A stretch of 64,000 nucleotides of DNA from Okapia johnstoni (lineage: Eukaryota; Chordata; Mammalia; Artiodactyla; Giraffidae): NCBI GenBank assembly GCA_024291935.2, contig CM044315.1:52922385-52986384 (forward strand). Reading direction: 5' to 3'. Positions 10,325 to 21,530 of this stretch are shown one piece after another (position 1 is the stretch's first letter; each line of letters begins with the position of its first letter). A program made the translations under genes and the position numbers. The notes beneath the pieces were generated by a model. It worked only from the letters and a program-made list of their open reading frames with translations, was not told where the DNA came from and searched no databases.

Positions 10325-13300
10325 TGTAATAACCATTGACAGAAGAATGTTGGATCCTACCAAAAAAAGAAACCCCACATCCAAGGGCAAAAGAGAAGCC
10401 CCAGCAAGATGGTAGGAGGGAAGAAATCTCATTTAGAATCAAACCCAATACCTGCCAGAAACACTTGGAGGGCTCAAACAAACCTTGTGCGCACCAGTAC
10501 CCAGAGACCCCACAGAGACTGAGCAAGAACTGTGTTTGAGTGTCTCCTGTACAGGCACAGGTCAGCAGCGGACTGCTGCAAGGGTAGGGGCTCTGGGTGC
10601 AGTAGACCTGGAAATGGCATAAGCCCTCTTGAAGGAGGTTGGCATTAACCCCACCATAGAGCCACCAGAACTTACACAGGACTGAGGAAACAACCTCTTG
10701 GAGGGCACAAACAAAAGCTTGTGTGCACCAGACCCAGAAGAAAGGAGCAGTGACACCACAAGAGACTGACCCAGACTTGCCTGTGAGTGTCCAGGAGTCT
10801 CTCGCAGAGGCATGGGTCGGTGGTAGCCTACTGGGACTTTGAAGGAGGTGATTATTATTCTGCATCACCTCCAACATAGTTGGGCCTCAGGTCAAACAAC
10901 AGGGAGGGAACTCATCCCCGCCCATTAACAGAAAATTGGATTAAAGATTTACTGAGCATGGCCTCTCCCATGAGAACAAGAACAGTTTCCCCCTCAGTCA
11001 GTCTCTTCCATCAGGAAGCTTCCATAAGCCTCTTATCCTAATCCATCAGAGGGCAGACAGAATAAACCACAATTACAGAAAACTAACTAATTTGATCATA
11101 TGCATCACAGCCTTGTCTAACTAGTGAAACTAGGAGCCATGCCCTGAAGGGCCACCCAAGACAGAGGGGTCATGGTGGAGAGTTCTGACAAAACTTGATT
11201 CACTGGGGAAGGGAATGGCAAACAACTTCAGTATTCTTATCATGAGAATTCCATGAATAGTATGAAAAGGCAAAAAGATAGGACACTGAAATGGACTCTC
11301 TAGGTCGGTAGGTGCCCAAAATGCTATTGGAGATCAGTAGAGAAATAACTCCAGAAAGAATGAAGAGGTTGAGCAAAAGCAAAAACACCACCAAGTTGTG
11401 GATGTGACTGGTGATGGAAGTAAAGTCCAATGCTGTAAAGAGCAATATTGAACCTGGAATGATAGGTCCATGAATCAAGGCAAATTGGAAGTGGTCAAAC
11501 AGGAGATGGCAAAAGTAAATACTGACAATTTAGGAATCAGCAAACTAAAATGAACTGGAATGGGTAAATTAAACTCAGATGACCATTTTATCTACTACTG
11601 TGGCAAGAATTCCTAGAAGAAGTGGGATAGCCATAATAGTCAACAAGAGTCTGAAATACAGTACTTGGATGCAATCTCAAAAACGACAGAATGATCTCTG
11701 TTCATTTCCAAAGCAAACCATTCAATACCACCTTAATCTAAGTCTGTGCTCTGACCAGTAATGCTGAAGAAGCTGAAGCTGAACATTTCTATGAAGACAC
11801 ACAAGATCTTCTAGAACTAACACCCAAAAAAGATGTTCTTTTCATTATAGGGGACTGGAATGCAAAAGTAAGAAGTCAAAAGATACCAGGAAGAACTGGA
11901 AAATTTTGCCTTGAAGTAAAAAACAAAGCAGGTCAAAGGGTAACATATTTTAGCCAAGAAAACACACTGGTAATAACAAACACCCTCTTCCAAAAACATG
12001 AGAGAAGATTCTACACAGGGACATCACCAGATGGTCAATACGGAAATTAGACTGATTTTATTATATATAGCTAAAGATTGAGAAGCTCTACATTCCAAAG
12101 AAAAGAAAGGCAAAATGGCAAAATAGATCTGAGGAGGTCTTAAAAATAGCTGAGAAAAGAAAAGAAAAACAAAGGAGAAAAGGAAAGATATACCCATTTA
12201 AATGCAGGGAAAGAATAGCAAGGAGAGATAAGAATCTCCTCAAGTAAATTAGAGATACCAAGGGAACATTTCATGCAAAGTTGGGCACAGTAAAGCACAG
12301 AAATGGAATGGACCTAGCAGAAGCAGAAGATATTAAGAAGAGGTGGCAAGAATACACAAAAGAACTGTACAAAAAAGATTTTCATGACACAGATAATCAC
12401 AATGGTGTGATCACTCACCTAGAGCCAGACATCCTGGAATGTGAAGTCAAGTGGGCCTTAGGAAGCACCACTATGAACAAAGCTAGTGGAGGTGATGGAA
12501 TTCCAGTTGAGCTATTTCAAATCCTAAAAGATGATGCTGTGAAAGTGCTGCACATTATATGCCAGCAAATTTGGAAAACTCAGCAGTGGCCACAGGACTG
12601 GAAAAGGTCAGTTTTCATTCCAATCCCAGAGAAAGTCAATGACAAAGAATGCTCAAACTACCACACAATTGCGATCATCTCACACATGAGCAAAGTAAGT
12701 CTCAAAATTTTCTAAGTCAGGATTGAACAGAATGTGAACCGTGAACTTCCAGATGCTCAAGCTGGATTTAGAAAAGGCAGAGGAACCAGAGATCAAATTG
12801 CCAACATCTACTGGATCATCAAAAAAGAAGAGAGCTCCAGAAAGCATCTACTTCTTCTTTCTTGACTATACTAAAGCCTTTGAGTGTGAGGATCACAATA
12901 AACTGTGAAACATTCTTAAAAAGATGGGAATACTAGACCACCTGACCTGCCTCCCAAGAAATCTGTATGCAGGTCAGGAAGCAACAGGGAGAACTGGATA
13001 TGGAATTACAGACCGGTTCCAAATAGGAAAAGGAGTACGTCAAGGCTGTATATTGTCACCCTGCTTATTTAACCTATATGCAGAGTACATCATGAGAAAC
13101 GCTGGGCTGGAAGAAGCACAAGCTGGAATCAAGATTTCCGGGAGAAATATCAATCACCTCAGATATGCAGATGATATCACCCTTATGGCAGAAAGTGAAG
13201 AAGAACTAAAGAGCCTCTTGATGAAAGTGAGAGAGGAGAGTGAAAAAGTTGGCTTAAAGCTCAACATTCAGAAAACTAAGGTCATGGCATCCGGTTCCAT

Positions 13301-13946
13301 CACTTCATGGCAAATAGATGAGGAAACAATGGAAACAGTGAGAAACTTTATTTTTTTGGACTCCAAAATCACTGCAGATGGTGACTGTAGCCATGAAATT
13401 AAAAGACGTTTGCTCCTTGGAAGAAAAGCTATGACCAACCTTGACAGCATATTAAAAATCAGAGACATTACTTTACTGACAAAGGCCCACCTAGTCAAAG
13501 CTATGCATGGATGTAGTCATGTATAGATACTACAGTTGGACTATAAACAAAGCTGAGTGCCAAGGAATTGATGTATTTGAACTTCGGTGTTGGAAAAGAC
13601 TCTTGAGAGTCCCTTGGACTGTAAGGAGATCCAAACAGTCCATCCTAAAGAAGTCAGTCCTGAATATTCATTGGAAGGACTGATGCTGAAGCTGAAACTC
13701 CAAAACTTTGGCCACCTCATATGAAGAACTGACTCATCTGAAAACACCCTGATGCTGGGAAAGATTGAAGGCAGGAGGAGAAGGGGATAACAGAGGATGA
13801 GATGATTAGATGGCATCGCTGACTCTATGAACCTGAGTTTGAGTAATTCCCCTGAGCTGGTGACGGACAGGAAAGCCCAGCATGCTGCAGTCCATGGTGT
13901 TGCAAAGAGCTGGACATTACTCAGTGACTCAACTGACTGACTGAAT
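10325..13946 (+). mobile_element. BovB copy A, near full length
   Basis: A sense BovB with a long 5'UTR (10325 to about 11430), endonuclease region, linker, reverse transcriptase and the 3' end (CTGACTGACTGAA). It is flanked by an imperfect TSD, CAACCTGTA at 10316-10324 and CAGCCTGTA at 13947-13955 (8 of 9 match). Compared with copy B it lacks about 260 bases of linker near 12096 and about 75 bases near 12230. Its 5'UTR contains a partly repeated module (about 10468-10560 and 10697-10803). Many substitutions and frameshifts show it is old. Confidence 0.95.
11430..13930 (+). pseudogene. BovB ORF2 (endonuclease-reverse transcriptase), decayed
   Basis: The family protein nicks target DNA with an APE-type endonuclease and copies BovB RNA with its reverse transcriptase. 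The endonuclease part (about 11430-12090) is recognisable by the GDWNAKV block near 11850-11870 but is frameshifted and deleted at its end. The linker and early RT are open at 12281-12715, including ECSNYHTIAIISHMSK. Motif A lies in a broken stretch near 12860-12880. The palm is open at 12924-13526 with GVRQGCILSP and YADD at 13164-13175. After 13526 the C-terminal region (LRVPWT, EGRRRRG-like) continues in other frames. Several frameshifts and stops make it non-functional. Confidence 0.9.
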
Positions 13947-14071
13947 CAGCCTGTAGGCTCCTCTGTTGTGTCTACTCAGGCCAAACAAACAAGGAGGGAG
14001 CACAGCACTACTCATCAGTAATCAAGTGGATTAAAGTTTTACTGAACAGGGCCCAGCCAACCAGAGGGACA

Positions 14072-16848
14072 GTCAGTTCAGTTCAGTTCAGTTGCTCAGT
14101 TGTGTTCAACTCTTTGTGACCCCATGGACTGTACCAGCATGCCAGGCCTCCTTGTCCATCATGAAATCCTGGAGTTTACTCAAACTCATGTCCACTGAGT
14201 TGGTGATGCCATCCAACCATCTCATCCTCTATCGTCCCCTTATCCTCCCACCTTCAAACTTTCCCAGCATCAGGATCTTTTCAAATGAGTCAGTTCTTCA
14301 CATCAGGTTGCCAAAGTATTGGAGTTTCAGCTTCAACATCAGTCCTTCCGATGAACATTCAGGACTGATCTTTAGGATGGACTGGTTGGATCTCCTTGCA
14401 GTCTAAGGGACTCTCAAGAGTCTTATCCAATGCCACAGTTCAAAAGCATCAATTCTTCGGTGGTTAGCCTTCTTTATAGTCCAACTCTCAATCCACACAG
14501 GACTACTGGAAAAACCATAGACTTGATTAGATGGACCTTTGTTGGCAAAGTAATATCTTAGCTTTTTAATATGCTGTCTAGGTTGGTCATAACTTTCCTT
14601 CCAAGGGGTAAGCATCTTTTAATTTCATGGCTGCAGTCACCATCTGCAGTGATTTTGGAGCCCAGAAAAATAAAGTCTCTAATTGTTTCCCCATCTATTT
14701 GCCATGAAGTGATGGGACCAGATGCCATTATCTTTTTTTTCTGAATGTTGAGCTTTAAGCCAACTTTTTCACCCTCCTCTTTCACTTTCATCAGGAGGCT
14801 CATTAGTTCTTCTTCACTTTCTGCCATAAGGGTGATATCATCTGCATATCTGAGGTTATTGATATTTCTCCTGGCAATCTTGATTCCAGCTTGTGCTTCT
14901 TCCAGCCCAGAATTTCTCATGATGTACTCTGCATATAAGTTAAATAAGCAGGGTGACAATATACAGCCTTGACGTACTCCTCTTCCTATTTGGAACCAGT
15001 CTGCTGTTCCATGTCCAGGTCTAACTGTTGCTTCCTGACCTGTGTACAGATTTCTCTAGAGGCAGGTCAGGTTGTCTGGTATTCCCATCTCTTCCAGAAT
15101 TTTCAACAGTATATCGTGATCCACACAGTTAAAGGCTTTGACATAGTCAATAAAGCAGAAATAGATGTTTTTCTGGAACTCTCTTGCTTTTTCAATGATC
15201 CAACGGATGTTGGCAATTTGATCTCTGGTTCCTCTGCCTTCTCTAAAACGAGCTTGAACATCTGGAAGTTCACAGTTCACATATTTGTGAAGCCTGGCTT
15301 GGAAAATTTTGAGTATTATTTTACTAACGTGTGTCATGAGTGCAATTGTGTGGTAGTTTGAGCATTCTTTAGCATTGCCTTTCTTTGGGATTGGAATGAA
15401 AACTGACCTTTTCCAGTCCTGTGGCCACTTCTGAATTTTCAAATTTATTGGTTTTGAGGGTAGCACTTTCACAGCATCATCTTTTAGGAGTTGAAATAGC
15501 TCAACTGGAATTCCATCACCTCCACTAGCTTTGTTCATAGTAATGCTTCCTAAGGCCCACTTGACTTCACATTCCAGGATGTCTGGCTCTAAGTTAGTGA
15601 TCACACCATTGTGATTATCTGGGTCATGGGGATCTTTTTTGTACGGTTCGTCTGTGTATTCTTGCCATCTGTTAATACCTTCTGCTTCTGTTAAGTCCAT
15701 TTCATTTCTGTGCTTTATTGTGCCCATCTTTGTACTAAATGTTCCCTTGGTATCTCTGATTTACTTGAGGAGATCTCTAGTCTTTCTCATTCTATTGTTT
15801 TCCTCTATTTCTTTGCACTGATCACTGAGGAAGGCTTTCTTATCTCTCCTTGCTATTCTTTGGAACTCCACATTCAAATGGGTATGTTTTTTTTTTATTT
15901 TCTCCTTTGCTTTCTGCTTTTTTTCTTTTCACAGCTATTTGTAAGGCCTCCTCAGACAGCCATTTTGCTTTTTTGCATTTATTTTTCTTGGGGATGGTCT
16001 TGCTCCCTGTCTCCTGTGCAATGTCCTGAACCTCTGTCCATAGATCATCAGGCACTCTGTCTATCAGATCTAATCCCTAGAATCTATTTGTCACTTCCAC
16101 TGTAGTGTCATAACGGATTTGATCTAGCTCATATCTGAATGGTCTAGTGGTTTTCCCTACTTTCTTCAATTTACGTCTGAATTTGGCAATAAGGATTTCA
16201 TGATCTGAGCCATAGTCAGGTCTCAGTCTTGTTTTTGCTAAACTGTGACTAGAGGTTCTCGGCATTATCGTCCTGGTGAGTTCATCTTTCAGTGTTCAAG
16301 TTGCCTTTTCAACTTGCCTGTGAGTGTCCAGGAGTCTCTGGCAGAGGGGTGGGTTGGTGGTGGCCTGCTGAAGAGTTGGCGGCACTGAGTATGGCAATAC
16401 ATGCATGGAATCTTTTGAAGGAGGTCACCATTATCTTCATTACCTCCACCATAGTTTGGCCCCAGGCAAATAGCAGAGAGGAAACACAGCTCCACCCATT
16501 AACAGAAAATTGGATTACAGCTTTACTGAGCATGGCCCCTCCCATGAGAACAAGACCCAGTTTCCTCCTCAGTCAGTCTCTCCCATCAGGAAGCTTCCAT
16601 AATCATCTTATCCTCCATCAGAGGGCAAACAGTCTGAAAACCACAATCATAGAAATCTAAGTAATATAGTCACATGGGCCACAGCTTTGTCTAATTCAAT
16701 GAAACTATGGGCCATCCATGTAGGGCCCCCAAGAAGTACGGGTCATGGTGAAGGTTCTGACAAAAATATTGTTCACTGGAGAAGGGAATGGCAAACCACT
16801 TCAGTATTCTCGCCTTGAGAACCCCAGGAACAGTACAACAGTACGAAA
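14072..16848 (-). mobile_element. BovB copy B with inverted 5' segment and perfect TSD
   Basis: The element lies antisense from its 3' end at 14072 (CAGTTCAGTTCAGTTGCTCAG) to about 16310. It then flips to sense, 16309-16848, which is BovB 5'UTR ending CAGTACGAAAAG. The antisense part begins at the next element position (GAAAAGGCAACTTG), so the inversion point is almost seamless. The 9-bp AGAGGGACA is exact on both sides (14063-14071 and 16849-16857), and L1 5'UTR continues outside. Near 16262-16272 about 780 bases corresponding to the endonuclease region of copy A are missing, with some 35 bases of filler. Confidence 0.95.
14403..16265 (-). pseudogene. BovB ORF2 reverse transcriptase of copy B, frameshifted
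   Basis: Minus-strand pieces of one protein: linker at 16077-16265 and 15840-16055, linker plus early RT at 15056-15727, palm at 14558-14959 and C-terminal region at 14403-14615. Motif A reads FIDYVKAFN, keeping the first aspartate but losing the usual second one. Motif C is YADD at 14837-14848. The endonuclease is deleted. Four or more frame changes make it inactive. Confidence 0.88.
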
Positions 16849-17055
16849 AGAGGGACAATCAGCCCTACCCAACACCAGCCCTGCCCATTTGGAACCTTGT
16901 ACAAGTGTCTTATATAGCCTCATCTACTAGAAGGCAGACAGTGGGAGCAAGAAGAATTGTAATCTGATAGCCTGTGGAAAGAAAACCACAATCACAGAAA
17001 GACAGACAAATTAAAATGCCAGAGCATTATGTCCAAATCAAGCAACAAGATTCCT

Positions 17056-18104
17056 TGATGTTCAGTCACTCAGTCGGTTCCTACTCTTTGCAGTCTCATG
17101 AACTGCAACACCAGACTTCCCCATCCTTCATTTTCTCCCAGAGTTTTCTCAAACACATGTCCATTCAGTCAATGATGCCATACAATTATCTCATCCTCTG
17201 TCACCCCATTCTCCTTCTGCTCCCAATTTTTCCCAGCATCAGGGTCTTTTCCAGTGAGACAGTTCTCCATATCAGGTGGCCAAAGTGTTATATCTTCAGT
17301 TCTTCCATTGAATATTCAGGGTTGATTTCCTTTAGAATGGACTGGTTAGATCTCCTTGCAGTCCAAGGGACTCTCAAGAGTCTTCTCCAACACCACAGTT
17401 CAAAAGCATCAATTCTGCGGCACTCAGCTTTCTTCACCGTCCAACTCTCACATCCATACATGACCACTGGAAAAACCATAGCCTTGACTACACGGACCTT
17501 TATTGGCAAAGTAATGTCTTTGCTTTTAAATATGCTATCTAGGTTGGTCATAACCTTCCTTCCAAGGAGTAAGTGTCTTTTAATTTCATGGCTGCAATCA
17601 CCATCTGCAGTGATTTTGGAGTCCAAAAAAATAAAGTCTGACACTGTTTCCACTGTTTCCCCATCTATTTCCCATGAAGTGATGGGACCAGATGCCATGA
17701 TCTTAGTTTTCAGAACGTTGAGCTTTAAGCCAACTTTTTCACTTTCCTCTTTCACTTTCATCAAGAGGCTCTTTAGTTCTTCTTCACTTTCTGCCATAAG
17801 GGTGGTGTCATCTGCATATCTGAGGTTAGTGATATTTCTCCTGGATATTTTGATTCCAGCTTGTGTTTCTTCTAGCCCAGCATTTCTCATGATATACTCT
17901 GCATATAAGTTAAATAAGCAGGGTGACAGTATACACCCTTGACGTATTCCTTTTCCTATTTGGAACCAGTCTGCTGTTCCATGCCCAGTTCTAACTGTTG
18001 GTTCCTGACCTGCATACAGGTTTCTCAAGAGACAGGTCAGATGGTCTGGTATTCCCATCTCTTTCAGAATTTTCCACAGTTTATTGCGATCCACACAGTC
18101 AGCC
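17056..18104 (-). mobile_element. BovB copy C, 5'-truncated
   Basis: Antisense BovB from a degenerate 3' end near 17057 (TTCAGTCACTCAGTCGG) to the RT motif A region at 18104, where L1 5'UTR text starts abruptly. No convincing TSD is visible. It sits between two stretches of homologous L1 5'UTR, so a recombination or deletion may have set its right boundary. Confidence 0.9.
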
Positions 18105-18184
18105 CTACCATAAAGCCTGTAGACTCCAGGACTGGGCCAGCTCAGGCCAAACAACTTGAAGGGATGGAGCACAGCCTTACCCAT
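17288..18184 (-). pseudogene. Chimeric open frame: antisense L1 5'UTR fused to BovB RT palm
   Basis: A 298-codon open frame. The first ~27 residues are antisense L1 5'UTR. The rest is BovB RT from CVDRNKLWKIL onward, with motif B GIRQGCILSP, motif C YADD, then ASGPITSWEIDGETVETVSDF and CWRRLLRVPWTARRSNQSIL. RT motif A and the endonuclease are missing, so no enzyme activity is expected. It is the longest uninterrupted RT frame in the nested cluster, consistent with copy C being younger than A and B. Confidence 0.85.
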
Positions 18185-18374
18185 CAGCAGAAAACTGGAT
18201 TAATGATAACTGAGAACAAGACCCAGTTTTCCCCACAGCCATTTCCTCCCAACAGGAAACTTGCATAGGTCTTTTGTCCATCAGAAGAGTAAGAGAAGAA
18301 GGAAGAACTATATTCCCACAATCTCCAAAATGAAAACAAATCACAATCATAGAAAACAGTAGGAAGTAGAGATA

Positions 18375-19195
18375 AGCAACCTTAAGCAAAATAATTCAGA
18401 ATAGTGATAGTGAAGATGATCAGGATCTTGGAAAAAGAATGGAAGAAAAGATTGAGAAGATGCAAGAAATTTTTAACAAATATCTAGAAGAACTAAACTA
18501 AAGAAAAAACAAACAAATTAATAATGTAATAACTAAAATGAAAAAATTCACTTGAAAGAATCAATAGCAGACTAACAGTCAGAACAGTAAGTGAACTCAA
18601 AGACAGAATGGTGGAAATCACTGCCACAGAAGAAAAGAAAGGAAAGGGATTAAAGAAATGAAAGCAGTCTGAGGACCTCTGAGAAAATGTTAAATGCACT
18701 AAGATTCACTTTTTAGGGATCCCAGAAGGAGAAGAGAGAAAGGACCTGAGAAAATATTTGGAAAGATGATAGCTGAAAATTTTCATAATGAGAGGAAGAA
18801 AGTAGTCACCCAAGTCCAGAAAACGCAGAGTCCCAAGCAGGATAAATTCAAGGATGAAAATGCTGAGATGCATAATAATCAAATTGACAAAAGTTAAATC
18901 CAAGGAAAAAAATATTAAAAGCAACAAGGGAAAAATGACAAGTAATATACAGGGAAACTCACATAAGGTTATTGGCTGATTCCTCAGTGGCAACTCTGCA
19001 GGCCAGAATGAAGTAGCACAATATGGTTAAAGTAGTGAAAGGGAAAAAGTTACAACCAAGAATACTCTTCCCAATAAGCTTCTCATTCAGATTTGATGGA
19101 AAAATTTAAAAAAAAATTACAGACAAGTAAATGCTAAGAAAATTCACACAACCAGATCAACTTTGTAATGAATGCTAAAAGAACTCCTCGAGGTG
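18375..19195 (+). pseudogene. L1 ORF1 (RNA-binding coiled-coil protein) remnant
   Basis: ORF1 protein normally trimerises through a coiled coil and binds L1 RNA. The order of conserved blocks is kept: a glutamate/lysine-rich coiled-coil segment (18410-18560), the GIPEGEER-like block near 18715-18740, KIFGKM near 18755, and the C-terminal LQPRILFPISFSFRFDG-like block near 19050-19100. Stops and frameshifts occur throughout, so the product is not made. Confidence 0.75.
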
Positions 19196-20399
19196 GGAAA
19201 GAAACCAGCAACTTACAGCAAGCTTTTTTTCATATATAGACTGTTAAAACACAGCCTCATGGGAACAAACCCCAAAGCTACAATAGATACATACAGAAAA
19301 AGGAAAGAGCAATCCAAACACAACTCTAAAGATGGTCACCAAACCACAAGAGAAGAGAACAGAGGAAGGGAAGAAAAAAGATGTACAAAAACAAATTCAA
19401 AACAATTAAGAAAAAGGCAAGAGGAACACACAAGCATACCTGTCCATATTTCCTTAAATGTAAATGAATTAAATGCTCCAAACAAAAGAAGACATGGAAT
19501 GACTTCTTGGCTAGAGAATGAAACATATATGTGTATACACACACACACATCCATAATATATGTAGATGTTGTCTATAAGAGACTCAATTCATACCCAGGG
19601 AGATCTACAGACTAAAAATAAAACAAAGGGGATAAAAAAAAAGATATTTCATTCAAATAGACATCAAAAGAAAGCTGGAGTATCAATACTCATGTCAGAC
19701 AAAATAGACTTTAAAATAAAGACTGTTATAAGAGACAAAGAAAGATGTTAGAGAATTATTGAAGCATTAACCCAAAAAGAAGAAATAGCAAGTGTAAATA
19801 TATGTGCACCCAACATAGGAGCACCTCAATACGTAAGGCAAACACTAACAACCATAAAGGGAGAAATCAACAGTAACACCACAATGATGAGGAACCTTAA
19901 TACCCCACTTTCATAAAAGGATAGCTCATCCAGACAGAAAATCAATAAGAAAACTAAGGACTTAAATGACAGATTAGACCAAAACAATTTAATGATATTT
20001 AAAGAGCATTCTATCCAAAAACAGCAGAATACACATTCTCCTCAAGTGAACACAGAACACAGTCATATGTCCAGATATGACTACATGCTGGGCCAAAAAG
20101 TGAGGCTTGGTAAATTTTAAGAAAGTTGAAATCATATCAAGCATCTTTTCTGACCACAGTCCTATGAGATTAGAAATCAACTACAGGCAAAAAAAGAAAA
20201 AAAAAATTTGTAAAAAACAAAAACACATGGAGGCTAAGCAATATGTTATTAAACAATCAATGGATTACTGAAGAAATCAAAGAGGAAATTTAAAAAATAC
20301 TTAGAAACAAATTAAAATGAAAGTGCAATGATACAAAATCTATGGGACTCAGCAGAAACAATTCTAAGAGGGAAGTTTATAACAGCACAATCTTCCCTT

Positions 20400-20608
20400 G
20401 GGGCTTCTCTGGTGGCTCGGGTGGTAAAGAATCCACCTGCAATATGGGAGACCCAAGTTCCATCTCTGGATTGGGAAGACCCCCTGGAAAAGGGAATGGT
20501 AACTCACTTCAGTATTCTTGCCTGGAAAATCCCATGGACAGAGGAGCTTTGTGGGCTACAGTCTATGGGTTCTAAAAGAGTAAGACACAGCTGAGTAACT
20601 AACACTTT
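20400..20608 (+). mobile_element. BovA-type SINE (tRNA-Glu head plus BovB tail)
   Basis: It starts with the tRNA-derived head GGGCTTCTCTGGTGGCTCGG and ends with CTGAGTAACTAACACTTT. It is flanked by AATCTTCCCTT (20389-20399) and AATCTTACCTT (20609-20619), matching at 10 of 11 bases. The L1 ORF2 text is continuous when it is removed. Confidence 0.95.
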
Positions 20609-21226
20609 AATCTTACCTTAGGAAACAAGAAGAATTTCAAACAACTTAACTGTATACCTAAAGCAATTAGCAAAGAAGACCAAACAAAACCTAAAGCTAG
20701 TAGACAGAAATAAATCATCAAAAATCAAAGCAGTAATAAATGAAATATAAAGAAAGGAAACAATAGCAAAGATTAATGAAACTAAAAACTGGTTGTTTAA
20801 AAATATAAATGGAATTGATAAGTCTTGAGCCAGGCTCATCAAATACAAAGGATAATAAGAGACTACTACATGCAACTGCAAGCCAAAACAATGGACAATG
20901 TGGAATAAATGGAAAATTCTTAGAAATGTACAACCTTCCAAGACTAAATCAGAAAGAAATAGAATATATGAATAAACCAATAACAAATTATGATTAAAAA
21001 TCTTACAACAAACAAAAGTCCAGGGACTGATGAATTTATAGGTGAATTCTATCAAACATTTAGAGAAGAGCTAATACTTATCTTTCTGAAACTGTTTCAA
21101 AAAATTGCAGAGGAAGGAAAACTCCCAAACTCATTCTATGAGGCGACCATCACCTTGCTACCAAAATCTGAGGAATATACCACAAGAGTAGAAAATTACA
21201 ATTCAATATCAGTGATGAATATAGAT

Positions 21227-21530
21227 TTCTTTATTAATAGAAATTTATTACTATAATACTTATACAATATTTATAATAATTATTAATAAACATTATAAAT
21301 ATCAATAATATGTCAATTAGCATATTAATATAAAATTATATTAATTGTATTATATTAACACATAATTGTATATAATGCTATAATATTTATTATAGTAATA
21401 CATATTAATATTAATTAAATATTAGTGTATTAATAATTTATTGTGTGCTATATTATACTTATATAAATTTATTATATGCACAATTAATTATAAATAATAT
21501 ATTAATATTTAACAATACAATAGATGTTTA
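21227..21530. repeat. AT-rich low-complexity block inside L1 ORF2
   Basis: About 300 bases of almost pure A/T (TAATATTAATT-like units) interrupt the L1 RT frame exactly between the codons for MNID and the next conserved block. The short motif ATAGAT occurs on both sides (near 21223 and 21530), which may be a target duplication. Confidence 0.85.

Larger units (their letters stand above)
9684..17055 (+). mobile_element. LINE-1 copy A: 5'UTR broken by two BovB insertions
   Basis: L1 5'UTR text begins at GAGATGGCAGAGTAAAAGG (9685). It is present in three pieces, 9684-10324, 13947-14071 and 16849-17055, that join in order once the BovB elements and their duplications are removed. It stops at 17055, where a third BovB begins, without reaching ORF1. 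Another stretch of the same 5'UTR region starts again at 18105, so either this L1 was truncated and a second L1 lies next to it, or the 5'UTR was partly duplicated. Confidence 0.78.

Noticed and set aside
10311..10877. 188-codon minus-strand frame
   Set aside because: Antisense to the BovB/L1 5'UTR modules; no protein features.
16974..17942. 322-codon plus-strand frame
   Set aside because: It is the antisense shadow of the BovB reverse transcriptase of copy C; BovB antisense strands are often open because of codon bias.
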